Shown one piece after another: positions 1 through 8,059 of a DNA stretch of 64,000 nt. The translations under genes and the position numbers were made by a program. The stretch is from the NCBI RefSeq assembly GCF_023283485.1, contig NZ_JAKILU010000003.1:186001-250000 (forward strand), given 5' to 3'. The notes below the pieces were generated by a model. The model saw only the letters and a program-made list of their open reading frames with translations, searched no databases and was not told where the DNA came from. Source of the stretch: Shewanella glacialipiscicola (GTDB lineage Bacteria > Pseudomonadota > Gammaproteobacteria > Enterobacterales > Shewanellaceae). Numbering within the stretch: position 1 is the first letter of the stretch; every line of letters begins with the position of its first letter.

Positions 1-704
1 AGTAGGTCGACGGCTTTGCCCAGCGAATAGTGACCGCGCTCTGAGACTAAAATCGCTAAATCATCATAGCCATAGTGGCGTAGTGCCTTGAGTGATCCTT
101 CGCGGCTGACGCCTTTAAACTCGCCATCGGCTTTTAATAATTGGTTACGGGCAATCCACAGCGCCGTGATGTTGGCCACTGTGCCGCCGGAGCAAAATGC
201 GCCGAGGGAATGATTGGCACTGTGCATCCAGCTTTGATAAAAATCCGTATCTTGGTCGTAAATTAAATGGTGCATCATGCCGAGCACTTGGCGCTCAAGT
301 GGCGTAAATGCCTTAGATGTTTCGATTTTGACCAGATTTTGATTGAGCCCGACCATCATTTTCGATAGCGGCAATACAAAGTAGGGCAGTGCCGAAGTCA
401 TGTGGCCGATAAAGCTTGGTGCGGCTGTGTGCACTGAATGCGCAACCAGATTTTGCATAATTTCGTCGGTGTAATCGGACACAAAACGCGGCTGAGTTGG
501 GATCTCAAAGGCTTGAAAATCGGTTTCGATTTCCGATAAGGGTTTTTCGAGCGCGGCGATACTGTCACCCAAAAAACCTGCTAAGTCCTCGGAGAGCTTC
601 TGCTCGATAATACTCAGCGTTGATCCTGCATCTTCCGGTGCAGTAAAAATGCGTAGTAGACTTGCTTCAGATGCGGTGGCTTGGCGAGGGAGTTTTTGAG
701 TCAT
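1..704 (-). CDS. panP: Pyridoxal-dependent aspartate/glutamate decarboxylase family protein, PanP type (5' part)
   Basis: Translating the minus strand from the ATG at 704 gives an open frame of 234 codons that runs off the left edge, so only the N-terminal part is present. It begins MTQKLPRQATASEASL and contains APSFIGHMTSALPYF and CSGGTVANITALWIARNQ, the substrate-loop and PLP-phosphate-binding signatures of group II decarboxylases. The catalytic lysine lies beyond the edge. Shewanella and Vibrio carry a long version called PanP, proposed to make beta-alanine from aspartate for pantothenate synthesis in place of pyruvoyl PanD. That assignment rests on family resemblance; glutamate decarboxylase is the alternative. 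Confidence 0.75.
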   Translation of the reverse strand, partial: MTQKLPRQATASEASLLRIFTAPEDAGSTLSIIEQKLSEDLAGFLGDSIAALEKPLSEIETDFQAFEIPTQPRFVSDYTDEIMQNLVAHSVHTAAPSFIGHMTSALPYFVLPLSKMMVGLNQNLVKIETSKAFTPLERQVLGMMHHLIYDQDTDFYQSWMHSANHSLGAFCSGGTVANITALWIARNQLLKADGEFKGVSREGSLKALRHYGYDDLAILVSERGHYSLGKAVDL

Positions 705-900
705 GGGCTTGCCGTCTATTGATTTTTATAGTGAAACCGCAAATTTGCTCGAAGAGTATAACGGACCAGTGACTTTCGACCAGTGACTCTCAAATGTTCA
801 ATCAGCGGAATACTAAAAAGGGAGCTCACTTTACTGCAAGGCCTTTTAGGCATCAAGCACTAAAATTTTGTGTTACCAAAGCGCTGCGGCCTAAATAAGC

Positions 901-924
901 AAAGGCGCCGTTATGGCGCCTTTA
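901..924. terminator. Hairpin, probable terminator of the glycerate kinase gene
   Basis: AAAGGCGCC and GGCGCCTTT form a stem around a TTAT-like loop. Read on the minus strand it lies about 70 bases past the garK stop and is followed by a short T-rich tail. The rest of 705-991 holds the upstream region of the panP-type gene; no other gene is visible there. Confidence 0.6.
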
Positions 925-991
925 TATTTAACTCGACGAGCTGCTCATCAAGCCTGTGCATTAGCCCTAAAATTCATGTTAGCCCTAAAAA

Positions 992-2185
992 TTAGCGCTG
1001 GCCTAACATGAGTACCGCGCCGATATTTCGGGCGGTATTGCAAAGGTTTAGCTTGGCATTGGCCAGCACATCATCGAGCGGACTTAAGTGTGGAATGATA
1101 GGGAAGATAGCCGCCATACCGTGATCCAATATGGCATTAGCGTTTTCACCTAGGCAACCTGCAATACCAATAGTGGGAATGCCCTGCAGTTTGGCTTGTT
1201 TTAACACGCCCATCGGCGTTTTTCCAAATACAGTTTGGCCATCAATGCGGCCTTCACCTGTGATGACTAAATCAGCGCCGCGAATTTTATCGGCAAGGCC
1301 CACGGTTTGCATCACAATTTCAACGCCAGGTTTAAGCTCGGCATTTAAAAAAGCCATCACGCCAAGGCCCATACCACCCGCAGCGCCAGCACCGGCATGT
1401 TCACGGTGATCGATAATGCCATTGCGGGCAATCACATCGGCATAATGAGCCAGAGCGGCATCGAGCTGTTTAACCATTTCTGGGGTTGCGCCTTTTTGCG
1501 GGCCAAAAATCGCCGAAGCACCACGTGCGCCGCACAGCGGGTTATCAACATCACAGGCGACTTCGAAGCTGCATTCACGCAGTAGTGGATGTGCGTTTGA
1601 GGTATCTATTTTTGCAAGATTTGCCAATGCTGCACCGCCAGAAGGCAGGGTTTTACCTTGATTATCGAGCAATAAAATATCCAGCGCTTGGGCCATTCCC
1701 GCACCGCCATCGTTGGTGGCGCTTCCACCAAGCCCTAAAATAATGTGCTTTATCCCCCGATTAAGCGCATCACAAATCAGCTCACCCGTCCCATAACTCG
1801 TAGTCAGTAGCGGATTACGTTGACTCCTTTGCACATGATGTAAGCCAGACGCTGAGGCCATTTCAATCACGGCAATCGCGCCATGTTGATGCGACTTGTC
1901 AATTGAGCTTGCACTAGAGGCTGAACCGGTATTTAAAGCATCACCGAGAATGCCATAGTGCGCCTGTACCTTTAGCCCTAGTGGGCCCATGACTTCTAGG
2001 CTAATAATGCTGCCACCCGTGGCATCAACCATAGACTGCACCGTCCCTTCGCCGCCATCGGCAACGGGAATTTTGATGATATCGCAGTCAGGGATTACTT
2101 GTCTTAAGCCCTGTTCAATAGCATTGGCTACGTCGAGCGCGCTTAAGCTTTCTTTAAATGAGTCGGGGGCGATAACTATTTTCAT
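992..2185 (-). CDS. garK: Glycerate kinase (GarK/GlxK family)
   Basis: Phosphorylates glycerate in the cytoplasm, feeding it to lower glycolysis. The 397-residue protein begins MKIVIAPDSFKESLSA, the standard N-terminus of the family, and carries ADGGEGT near residue 43, the glycine-rich GLGGSATNDGGAG block near the middle and GRIDGQTVFGKTP towards the C-terminus. I start at 2185 because an AGGA ribosome site lies six bases upstream; the longer open frame to 2356 adds 57 residues with no family resemblance. It lies downstream of the GntP permease on the same strand (252-base gap with a hairpin), consistent with a glycerate uptake and phosphorylation unit under the nearby CdaR-type regulator. 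Whether the product is 2- or 3-phosphoglycerate cannot be read from sequence. Confidence 0.93.
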   Translation of the reverse strand: MKIVIAPDSFKESLSALDVANAIEQGLRQVIPDCDIIKIPVADGGEGTVQSMVDATGGSIISLEVMGPLGLKVQAHYGILGDALNTGSASSASSIDKSHQHGAIAVIEMASASGLHHVQRSQRNPLLTTSYGTGELICDALNRGIKHIILGLGGSATNDGGAGMAQALDILLLDNQGKTLPSGGAALANLAKIDTSNAHPLLRECSFEVACDVDNPLCGARGASAIFGPQKGATPEMVKQLDAALAHYADVIARNGIIDHREHAGAGAAGGMGLGVMAFLNAELKPGVEIVMQTVGLADKIRGADLVITGEGRIDGQTVFGKTPMGVLKQAKLQGIPTIGIAGCLGENANAILDHGMAAIFPIIPHLSPLDDVLANAKLNLCNTARNIGAVLMLGQR

Positions 2186-2364
2186 TAAAAATCCTACAGC
2201 TAAATGGAATAAAGCAGGGCTAAATGTTGAACACTTAAGCCAATACCACTTATTTTTGGGGCAACAATATCCCTGTGCCAACATGGGTTTATATAAAATA
2301 GATTTATATAAAGCGTTGGCGCATGAATTTGTTGCAATGATTAGGGCGTGTAACACACAGATAT

Positions 2365-2387
2365 CTTGGGCGCGCTATGCGCCCAAG
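2365..2387 (-). terminator. Hairpin between gntP and garK
   Basis: TTGGGCGC and GCGCCCAA form a perfect 8-bp stem around GCTAT. It sits about 50 bases past the permease stop. No uridine run follows on the minus strand, so it may act as an mRNA-stabilising hairpin within the operon instead of a full terminator. Confidence 0.4.
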
Positions 2388-2437
2388 GGACACTATTAAA
2401 TCAATATCACATTGTATTCAATCAAGAATACAGCATT

Positions 2438-3796
2438 TTAGAGCAGCACTAGGCTTAACAGATACACTGTCACCATGGCGGTCACACCTTGGATAAGGGT
2501 TGCCATGGTTTGCGCTTTGTAAGCTTGCTGTACGCTCATGCGGCTAAACTGGGCTACAACCCAAAAGAAGCTGTCGTTGGCGTGGGATACCGTCATGGCG
2601 CCTGCGCCAATGGCCATTACCGTTAATACTCGGCCCATCTCGCTGCCAAGACCAATATCGCCAAGCATAGGTGCGACTAATGCTGAGGTCGCAACCAAAG
2701 CCACAGTCGACGAACCTTGGGCTGATTTAAGCGCTGCGGCAACGATAAAGGGCATAAAGATACCAACGCCCAGTGCCGACAGTGATGTACCTAAAAAATC
2801 ACCAATAGGCGTTGCTTTTAATACCGCGCCAAACGCACCGCCCGCACCTGTGATCAAAATAATTGGCGCCGCGACGACTAGCCCTTGACTAATACGCTCG
2901 CTAAATTCACTGATTTTATTATCGCCTTTTAATAAAGACAGCGATAAGAATAGACCAATCATTAGCGCGTTAACTGGCTGACCGAGGAACACTAACGCAT
3001 TAAACAAGCCTTCTTTACCTAAAGGTGCTGAGGGGAAGTTAGCGATAGAGCCTAAACAAATCAATATAATAGGTACAAATATCGGTGCAAATGCCTTTAG
3101 TGGGCTGGGCAGTGTTCCGTAGCTTTTTTTCAGGGTTTCATAGTCGCTTGCCTGCGCTTTAAGCTCCTCGGCACCTTCACCATCGGGTTCTACACCAGCA
3201 AAACGGTTGGCCCATAACATACCTGCTAATGTGGCTACCGCGGCCACAAATAGACCTACACCAATCACTAAACCTAAATTAGATTCTAAACCTAAGTTAC
3301 CTGCAGCAGCGATAGGGCCTGGCGTTGGCGGCACAAAGGTATGAGTTGCGTACAGACCTGTGGCTAAGGCTACGCTCATCGAGACGCTAGAAACCTTCAT
3401 GCGGTTCGCCATTGATTGTTTCAATGAGTTTAAAATAACAAAACCCGAGTCACAAAATACTGGAATGGATACGAGGTAACCGATGACCGACATAGTTAAT
3501 GTCGGGAAGCGTTTACCTAATATTTTTATCACCACATCTGCCATGGTAATGGCGGCGCCACTTTTTTCTAGAATAATACCTATAATCGTTCCCAAGACGA
3601 TCACTAGGCCAATATAACCTAAGATTCCGCCAAAACCGGTAGTAATGGTTTTAGCAATCTCTCCACTTGGTAGACCATAGGCAAAAGCGGCGATAAAAGC
3701 CGCTAAAATTAAGGTTAAAAAAGGATGTAGTTTAAATTTTGAGGTCGCGATAACAATAAATGCAATCACGCCAATGAGAATAAGCACTAAGTTCAT
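2438..3796 (-). CDS. GntP-family permease, probable glycerate transporter
   Basis: A 452-residue, very hydrophobic inner-membrane protein beginning MNLVLILIGVIAFIVIAT, with about 12 membrane segments, matching the usual 440-450 residues of the GntP (gluconate:H+ symporter) family. Characteristic stretches are the GFGGILGYIGLVIVLGTIIG region near residue 55 and SHANDSFFWVV near residue 405. GntP members carry gluconate and related sugar acids. Here the genes for glycerate kinase (downstream) and a sugar-diacid/glycerate regulator (upstream) point to glycerate as substrate, which is an inference from context. The start at 3796 faces a 306-base upstream region with a long palindrome that is a good operator candidate. 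Confidence 0.88.
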   Translation of the reverse strand: MNLVLILIGVIAFIVIATSKFKLHPFLTLILAAFIAAFAYGLPSGEIAKTITTGFGGILGYIGLVIVLGTIIGIILEKSGAAITMADVVIKILGKRFPTLTMSVIGYLVSIPVFCDSGFVILNSLKQSMANRMKVSSVSMSVALATGLYATHTFVPPTPGPIAAAGNLGLESNLGLVIGVGLFVAAVATLAGMLWANRFAGVEPDGEGAEELKAQASDYETLKKSYGTLPSPLKAFAPIFVPIILICLGSIANFPSAPLGKEGLFNALVFLGQPVNALMIGLFLSLSLLKGDNKISEFSERISQGLVVAAPIILITGAGGAFGAVLKATPIGDFLGTSLSALGVGIFMPFIVAAALKSAQGSSTVALVATSALVAPMLGDIGLGSEMGRVLTVMAIGAGAMTVSHANDSFFWVVAQFSRMSVQQAYKAQTMATLIQGVTAMVTVYLLSLVLL

Positions 3797-3968
3797 ATTA
3801 TGTCCCGTTCAGTTCTTGGCTGAAGTTTTTGAGTGAGTTTCTTGACTGATATTGTAGGGCGCAGCTTTTATTTGGGGTTCAGTCCAATAAGGGCTGCTTT
3901 AAGGTCATTCTATTATTGTGCAAGCTTAATTGAATAGCTTTGGCTAAAACCACGGAATTGCAGGATTA

Positions 3969-4010
3969 TTACCATTAATTTTTGTGCATATGCACAGAAA
4001 TTAATGGTAA
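3969..4010. promoter_or_regulatory. 42-bp near-perfect palindrome, candidate CdaR/SdaR operator
   Basis: The two 21-base arms match at 20 of 21 positions and have no loop between them. The centre reads TTGTGCATATGCACAG, flanked by TTACCATTAAT and ATTAATGGTAA. It lies about 170 bases upstream of the permease start. A loop-free symmetric site next to a regulator of the CdaR/SdaR family suggests that protein, or another dimeric regulator, binds here. Assignment to that regulator is inference. Confidence 0.55.
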
Positions 4011-4041
4011 TTAGGTAGGTAATTGATTTTATTTTGTCGCA

Positions 4042-4075
4042 GAAGGTTGGCAAATATTCTTATTTGCCAACCTTC
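4042..4075 (-). terminator. Strong hairpin after the catalase-like gene
   Basis: GAAGGTTGGCAAAT and its exact complement ATTTGCCAACCTTC form a 14-bp perfect stem with a 6-base loop. It begins 28 bases past the stop codon of the catalase-like gene. There is no direct uridine run, so termination or 3'-end protection are both possible. Confidence 0.6.
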
Positions 4076-4102
4076 AATATGGGGATTTAGGTTTATTCGT
4101 GC

Positions 4103-5095
4103 TTACAGGCGACGAATAAGGGATTCCACGTAGGCGGGAGTGCGCGCATTGAGGATGGGATCGGCCGAAGGCGTAATACCTTTTGGCAGTAACACTGGGT
4201 TGAATATGCCTTTATCACACTGTTGGACTTGGGGATCGTTGTCTCGTTCGCCGTTAATAATTACTTGACCGACTAATAAGCGTTGACGGGTTTCTGGCCA
4301 GATAGCCATTGGATCATCAATCACATCGCCTTTTTCGGCGAGTTGAATATAAAGATTCCATTGCGCTGGCTGGGTTTGAATACGCTTGAGTAATTCAGCC
4401 TGTAAAAAATTATCGCTAAGATTGGCCAGCTCTTCTGTGCTTAGCGCTGCGGTGCCAGCAACAGGTTCAAAAATCCAACGTCCCGGTTGTATCTCGCCAT
4501 TTTTAGCCGTAAACAGAAAACTGTTTACACCGTAATAAGGGCTATTGGCAAAACTTGGGCTAGGAGGCAACTGCTTAACAAAATCGAAGAAGGCTTTAGC
4601 GTGTGGCTGATTGTCAATAAGCCATTGTTTGCCTTCAGCACCTTGTTTACTTTTTGTTTGAAAGGTAAAAAACTCGTCAAGATTGCTGGCAAAAAATACA
4701 GGAATATTCGTCGTTACAAAGTTTAGGTTTTCTTTATCGCCATCAATCTTAAGCGACATAAAACGTCCTGGGGTTTTGTCTGAAATCTGTGGGTTAGCGC
4801 CGCCGAGTGAAAAACGAGCCGTCACTTTAATCGCATCTTGGTTAAAAAATGGAATCGCTAGCGTGTCTTGTAGTTTTGGGTTGGGTTTAAAACTACCAGA
4901 GGTGCAAAAACCTTTAGTATGATTGCGTAGTTTGACTTTTTTACCCGCTTCTCGACTTGCCGCATCGGGCGTGCCATTAACGGCATCAACCAATTCTGGA
5001 ATCGTTTTTTCGGCAGCAATTAATGTAGGGGAAGTTAGTGCAAAGCCAGTAATAAGGCATGCTTTAGCGAGTAAAGTGAGTTTTATTGGGTTCAT
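4103..5095 (-). CDS. Exported catalase-related peroxidase (SrpA-like)
   Basis: A 330-residue protein with a Sec signal peptide (MNPIKLTLLAKACLITGFAL...LIAA, cleavage near residue 24). The mature part resembles the short catalase-like heme proteins of the SrpA group: RNHTKGFCTSGSF near residue 50 and ARFSLGGANPQ near residue 95, where normal catalases have the distal His and the RFS element. A proximal tyrosine region seems to be supplied by PETRQRLLVGQVIING near residue 275, though I do not see a clear RxxxY motif. Such proteins are heme peroxidases with little catalase activity; here it would act in the periplasm. I chose the ATG at 5095, preceded by AAAGGA, over an in-frame TTG 15 bases upstream. 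It lies inside the glycerate block without an obvious functional link. Confidence 0.82.
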   Translation of the reverse strand: MNPIKLTLLAKACLITGFALTSPTLIAAEKTIPELVDAVNGTPDAASREAGKKVKLRNHTKGFCTSGSFKPNPKLQDTLAIPFFNQDAIKVTARFSLGGANPQISDKTPGRFMSLKIDGDKENLNFVTTNIPVFFASNLDEFFTFQTKSKQGAEGKQWLIDNQPHAKAFFDFVKQLPPSPSFANSPYYGVNSFLFTAKNGEIQPGRWIFEPVAGTAALSTEELANLSDNFLQAELLKRIQTQPAQWNLYIQLAEKGDVIDDPMAIWPETRQRLLVGQVIINGERDNDPQVQQCDKGIFNPVLLPKGITPSADPILNARTPAYVESLIRRL

Positions 5096-5164
5096 TGCAA
5101 TTCCTTTCAATGGGTTGAGTCAAATAATGTTTAGCATTGATTGCAGTATAAGAAAGGCAATACG

Positions 5165-5207
5165 GTAAAAATCTTTCAATTGATCTTTTAATAAATCAGA
5201 AAGATTA
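5165..5207. promoter_or_regulatory. Inverted repeat upstream of the catalase-like gene
   Basis: AATCTTTC and GAAAGATT form an 8-bp inverted repeat flanking an AT-rich stretch, about 80 to 110 bases upstream of the start codon at 5095. It could be an operator or part of the promoter; no known regulator consensus is recognised. Confidence 0.25.
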
Positions 5208-5259
5208 TTTAGCCGTTTAAAAGACAGGCTTGACCGCCGCGTTTATGTTTATCGACGGA

Positions 5260-6501
5260 TTAAAGCGAACGGGTGGAAGTATCGATTAATTGTCCTAAAT
5301 ACAGGCTTAACAATCCATGTAGTGATTGAATATCAGCTTGAGTAATTTGTTGAATTTTATCGAGGCGGTACCTTAAGGTATTACGGTGAATAAACAGTGC
5401 ATTAGCACATTGCTGCGCATCACCAAAGTGAGTGATATACGCCGCTAAGGTTTTACGTAACTGTCCATTTTTATCAGCCTTAGCCAGTTGCTGATAAGGT
5501 GATGCCAGGGCTTGACCGCGCCAATCATGTTTAAGCCCTGCAAGCAGCACTTGTAGTGAGTAGGTTTCGAATAGGTATTTGTTAGCTTCAGGGTTAAGTT
5601 GCTTACCTAAGGCTAAGGTCTCCTGTGCTGTTTGATATGAGCGTGTGATGCCGCCTTTTTCAGGGAAAAAATGCCCAAGGGCAATTTTAAAGTTTAAATC
5701 CATTTGCGCGGGTAAACGTTGTAGTAGTTTGTCGATACGTTGATTTTCAAGCTCAGGATCCCATTGTTTACCATCTAAAAAGGCTGGTTTTAAGATAACC
5801 AGTTGCGACATTGAGGTCATGGCAATTAAATTGCCCCGATCGGGATATTGCAATAAATGTAGCACTTGCTTCAGTGTTTCACTGACTCTGGGATTGTGCT
5901 CATCTTTGGGCTGACTGGTTTTTTTGGTTAAGTTTATGGCGGGTACTGGTACATCATTTTTTGATATATGCCGCTGCGAACCTATCTCACAGACTTCAAT
6001 AATCGCGGCGACCCGTGGCAGATTAATATCTATCTCAAGTTGTTTAGCCCAGCGGTGCAGTTGTTCATCATCGTCGCTTTCTGCTTTGATTAGCTGCAGA
6101 ATAAACTCTTCCCGTTGGCGGTTCTCCCACTGTAATTTATCTTGAAGATTCGCTTGCTCGACAATCATTTCGGCGGTCATTTTGAGTAGTTCACCGTAAT
6201 GAGTTAACTCACATGGTTCGCCTGTAATCCCCACCACACCGACGATTTGCCCTTGATAATGTAAGGGTAAATTAATACCGGGTTTTACACCATGTAGCCC
6301 AGAGGCAACTTGTTGGTTGATTTCTACATTACGGTTTTGTGCAATCGCAAGCAGCGCTCCCTCGTGGGTTGAGCCAATACGCTTAGGGTCGCCTGAGCCT
6401 AAAATCACCCCTTGGCCGTTCATCACATTGATATTGTGGCCGATGATTTTCATTGTGCGGCTTACAATTTGTTTAGCGATAGCAGAATCAAGCAGATACA
6501 T
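5260..6501 (-). CDS. cdaR: CdaR/SdaR-family transcriptional regulator of sugar diacid or glycerate use
   Basis: A 413-residue cytoplasmic regulator. The N-terminal 130 residues form the putative sugar-diacid recognition domain (MYLLDSAIAKQIVSRTMKII, IGSTHEGALLAI, GVKPGINLPLHYQGQIVGVVGITG), and the C-terminus has the PucR-type helix-turn-helix QCANALFIHRNTLRYRLDKI. Length and order match CdaR (about 385 residues in E. coli). Family members activate transport and kinase genes in response to glycerate or sugar diacids, so the nearby permease and glycerate kinase are likely targets. The start at 6501 gives the canonical MYLLDSAIA N-terminus; the ribosome site is weak, and the open frame to 6579 would overlap the next gene. 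Confidence 0.9.
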   Translation of the reverse strand: MYLLDSAIAKQIVSRTMKIIGHNINVMNGQGVILGSGDPKRIGSTHEGALLAIAQNRNVEINQQVASGLHGVKPGINLPLHYQGQIVGVVGITGEPCELTHYGELLKMTAEMIVEQANLQDKLQWENRQREEFILQLIKAESDDDEQLHRWAKQLEIDINLPRVAAIIEVCEIGSQRHISKNDVPVPAINLTKKTSQPKDEHNPRVSETLKQVLHLLQYPDRGNLIAMTSMSQLVILKPAFLDGKQWDPELENQRIDKLLQRLPAQMDLNFKIALGHFFPEKGGITRSYQTAQETLALGKQLNPEANKYLFETYSLQVLLAGLKHDWRGQALASPYQQLAKADKNGQLRKTLAAYITHFGDAQQCANALFIHRNTLRYRLDKIQQITQADIQSLHGLLSLYLGQLIDTSTRSL

Positions 6502-6520
6502 ACAAGTGCCCAGTATATTG

Positions 6521-7222
6521 TTAAGGGTGTAATAGCGATGCAATGCGCATTTTGAGTTTGGGTAGCATATCGCGCTCAAACTCGGGATTACGCTTCAGCC
6601 AGAGATTATTGCGAGGGCTTGGGTGGGGCAACACAATGTATTTAGGCCAATATTGTTGCCACTGCACAGTTGCTTGCGTCACTGTGATTGATTTTACTTT
6701 AATGCTTTTCGAGTGCGTCTTGCTAGCCTGTGCTGTCGTACTGATTAGATCAATAGGCTCGCGGGGCAGGTGGTAATCAATCGCATACTGTCCGAGGATC
6801 ACGATTAACTCAATGTGTGGCATTAAGGCGAGTAACTGTTGATGCCAAGTGGCCGCGCATTCGGGTCGAGGAGGTTTATCGCCCTGTTTCTTGCCATTTT
6901 TCTCAATACTACCGGGAAAACAAAATCCCATCGGCACAATAGCAAAAATAGTCGGGTCGTAAAATTGTTCCCGCGTGACATCTAACCAAGTACGCAAACG
7001 CTCGCCGCTGGCATCATCAAAAGGAATACCTTTATGATGGGTTTTAACGCCCGGTGCTTGGCCAGCAATTAAAATCCGCGCTTGGCTACTGGCCTGTAAT
7101 ATCGGTTTGGGCGCTAAGGGTAAATAGGCCTGACATAGTGTGCAGGCTCTAATTTTTATCAATAGCTCATCCATGGACGCTGAAGAGGGTGGGTGAGGCC
7201 GCGTTTTAGTTAGTGTATTCAT
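6521..7222 (-). CDS. Uracil-DNA glycosylase family protein (Fe-S, family 4/5-like)
   Basis: A 233-residue protein with the active-site motif GQAPGVKTHHKGIPFDDASG near residue 54 and HPSPRN near residue 200, as in the uracil-DNA glycosylase superfamily. Cysteines at CTLC (about 32-35), GFCFPG (about 99) and PEC (about 121) fit the four-cysteine [4Fe-4S] pattern of family 4 enzymes. The expected role is removal of uracil or deaminated bases from DNA. It follows the membrane-protein gene upstream by only six bases, so the two are probably cotranscribed and perhaps translationally coupled. A later ATG at residue 17 (MDELLIKIRAC) is a reasonable alternative start because most family members begin close to the first cysteine pair. 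Confidence 0.85.
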   Translation of the reverse strand: MNTLTKTRPHPPSSASMDELLIKIRACTLCQAYLPLAPKPILQASSQARILIAGQAPGVKTHHKGIPFDDASGERLRTWLDVTREQFYDPTIFAIVPMGFCFPGSIEKNGKKQGDKPPRPECAATWHQQLLALMPHIELIVILGQYAIDYHLPREPIDLISTTAQASKTHSKSIKVKSITVTQATVQWQQYWPKYIVLPHPSPRNNLWLKRNPEFERDMLPKLKMRIASLLHP

Positions 7223-7228
7223 AGACGA

Positions 7229-7834
7229 TTAAGATTGCAGCATCATTATCGTTTGGTATATCCAGTAACCAAAAAGTGCGTAACCCAGCACTAAGCCTAA
7301 ATAACTTAATAGCTTAGGCACTTTACTGGGTGAAGAGGCCAAGCAGATATGGGCTAACACAATAGTAAAAAAGGCGAATGGGGCAATCACATAGCTTAGG
7401 GCTAAGATAAATAACGCCCCCACGCTGATTATCCAGTCAGCATTAGGATTAGCCACTTTTTCAATTTGACAAAGCTGTAGCGGTAATAAAATCAACCCAA
7501 TACCTACACAAATAATGCCTAAGTTAAGGGCTAAATCACTCCAACCTCTGTGGTCATAAATGGCTAATGCAATCGCCATTAAGGGGATGAACAGTGCGCT
7601 TAATACATGACGTTTGGCAAATGTGGCATTGCGATACTTTCCCGCGAAAAAGAATAAGCCCTGCAAAAGCAGGTTGATTAAGGTAAATCCGCCAAGGCCG
7701 AGAATGATAAATAGGCTAGCAGTGCCGCCAGATGGGTCAAATGCCATAACGGGCATAGGCAGCAAACTCAACCCTAATAAGGCAGGAGTTGATGATAGCC
7801 ATTGATATTGGGTGATTGGAGAATAAATACGCAT
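7229..7834 (-). CDS. Integral membrane protein of unknown function
   Basis: A 201-residue protein with about six hydrophobic segments. The first (ALLGLSLLPMPVMAF) could be a signal anchor and is followed by SLFIILGLGGFTLINLLLQGLFFFAG, HVLSALFIPLMAIALAIY, LNLGIICVGIGLILLPLQL, ISVGALFILALSYVIAPFAFFTIVLAHICLA and LLSYLGLVLGYALFGYWIY. No catalytic motif or known domain is recognised. It is 6 bases from the start of the glycosylase-like gene, suggesting one transcript. It is transcribed in the same direction as mtrB, which lies upstream, but is separated from it by a strong terminator. Confidence 0.75.
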   Translation of the reverse strand: MRIYSPITQYQWLSSTPALLGLSLLPMPVMAFDPSGGTASLFIILGLGGFTLINLLLQGLFFFAGKYRNATFAKRHVLSALFIPLMAIALAIYDHRGWSDLALNLGIICVGIGLILLPLQLCQIEKVANPNADWIISVGALFILALSYVIAPFAFFTIVLAHICLASSPSKVPKLLSYLGLVLGYALFGYWIYQTIMMLQS

Positions 7835-8000
7835 GAGCTCAGAAGATTAGCCAAAAGATTGAATTAAGATCCGCTAAAGTGAACCAAAACTCAAGGAATA
7901 AGGTTTTTATGGGCTAACTTTAGTGCCATAGTCTGATCTTATTCAAGATTCTAATGTTATCTACCGTGATTTACTGATTTTAATGGAGAATATTACGATA

Positions 8001-8026
8001 AAAAAACCCGCAAAATGCGGGTTTTA
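8001..8026 (-). terminator. Terminator of the mtrCAB operon
   Basis: AAAACCCGC and GCGGGTTTT form a 9-bp stem around AAAAT. On the minus strand it is followed by a run of seven T and lies 34 bases past the mtrB stop, a classic intrinsic terminator. Confidence 0.9.
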
Positions 8027-8059
8027 GATGCTGATTTTAAATATGAGTATAGCTATCGA

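Larger units (their letters stand above)
3797..4102. other. Intergenic region between the permease and the catalase-like gene
   Basis: No gene is visible. It holds a 42-bp palindrome (3969-4010) upstream of the permease and a separate 14-bp hairpin (4042-4075) just past the catalase-like gene. Both are annotated separately. Confidence 0.7.

Noticed and set aside
2288..2311. Two copies of TTTATATAAA 14 bases apart before garK
   Set aside because: Self-complementary AT-rich decamers can arise by chance in this region; no regulator is recognised.
2186..2356. N-terminal extension of glycerate kinase
   Set aside because: The added 57 residues lack family similarity, and the internal ATG at 2185 has a good ribosome site and the canonical N-terminus.
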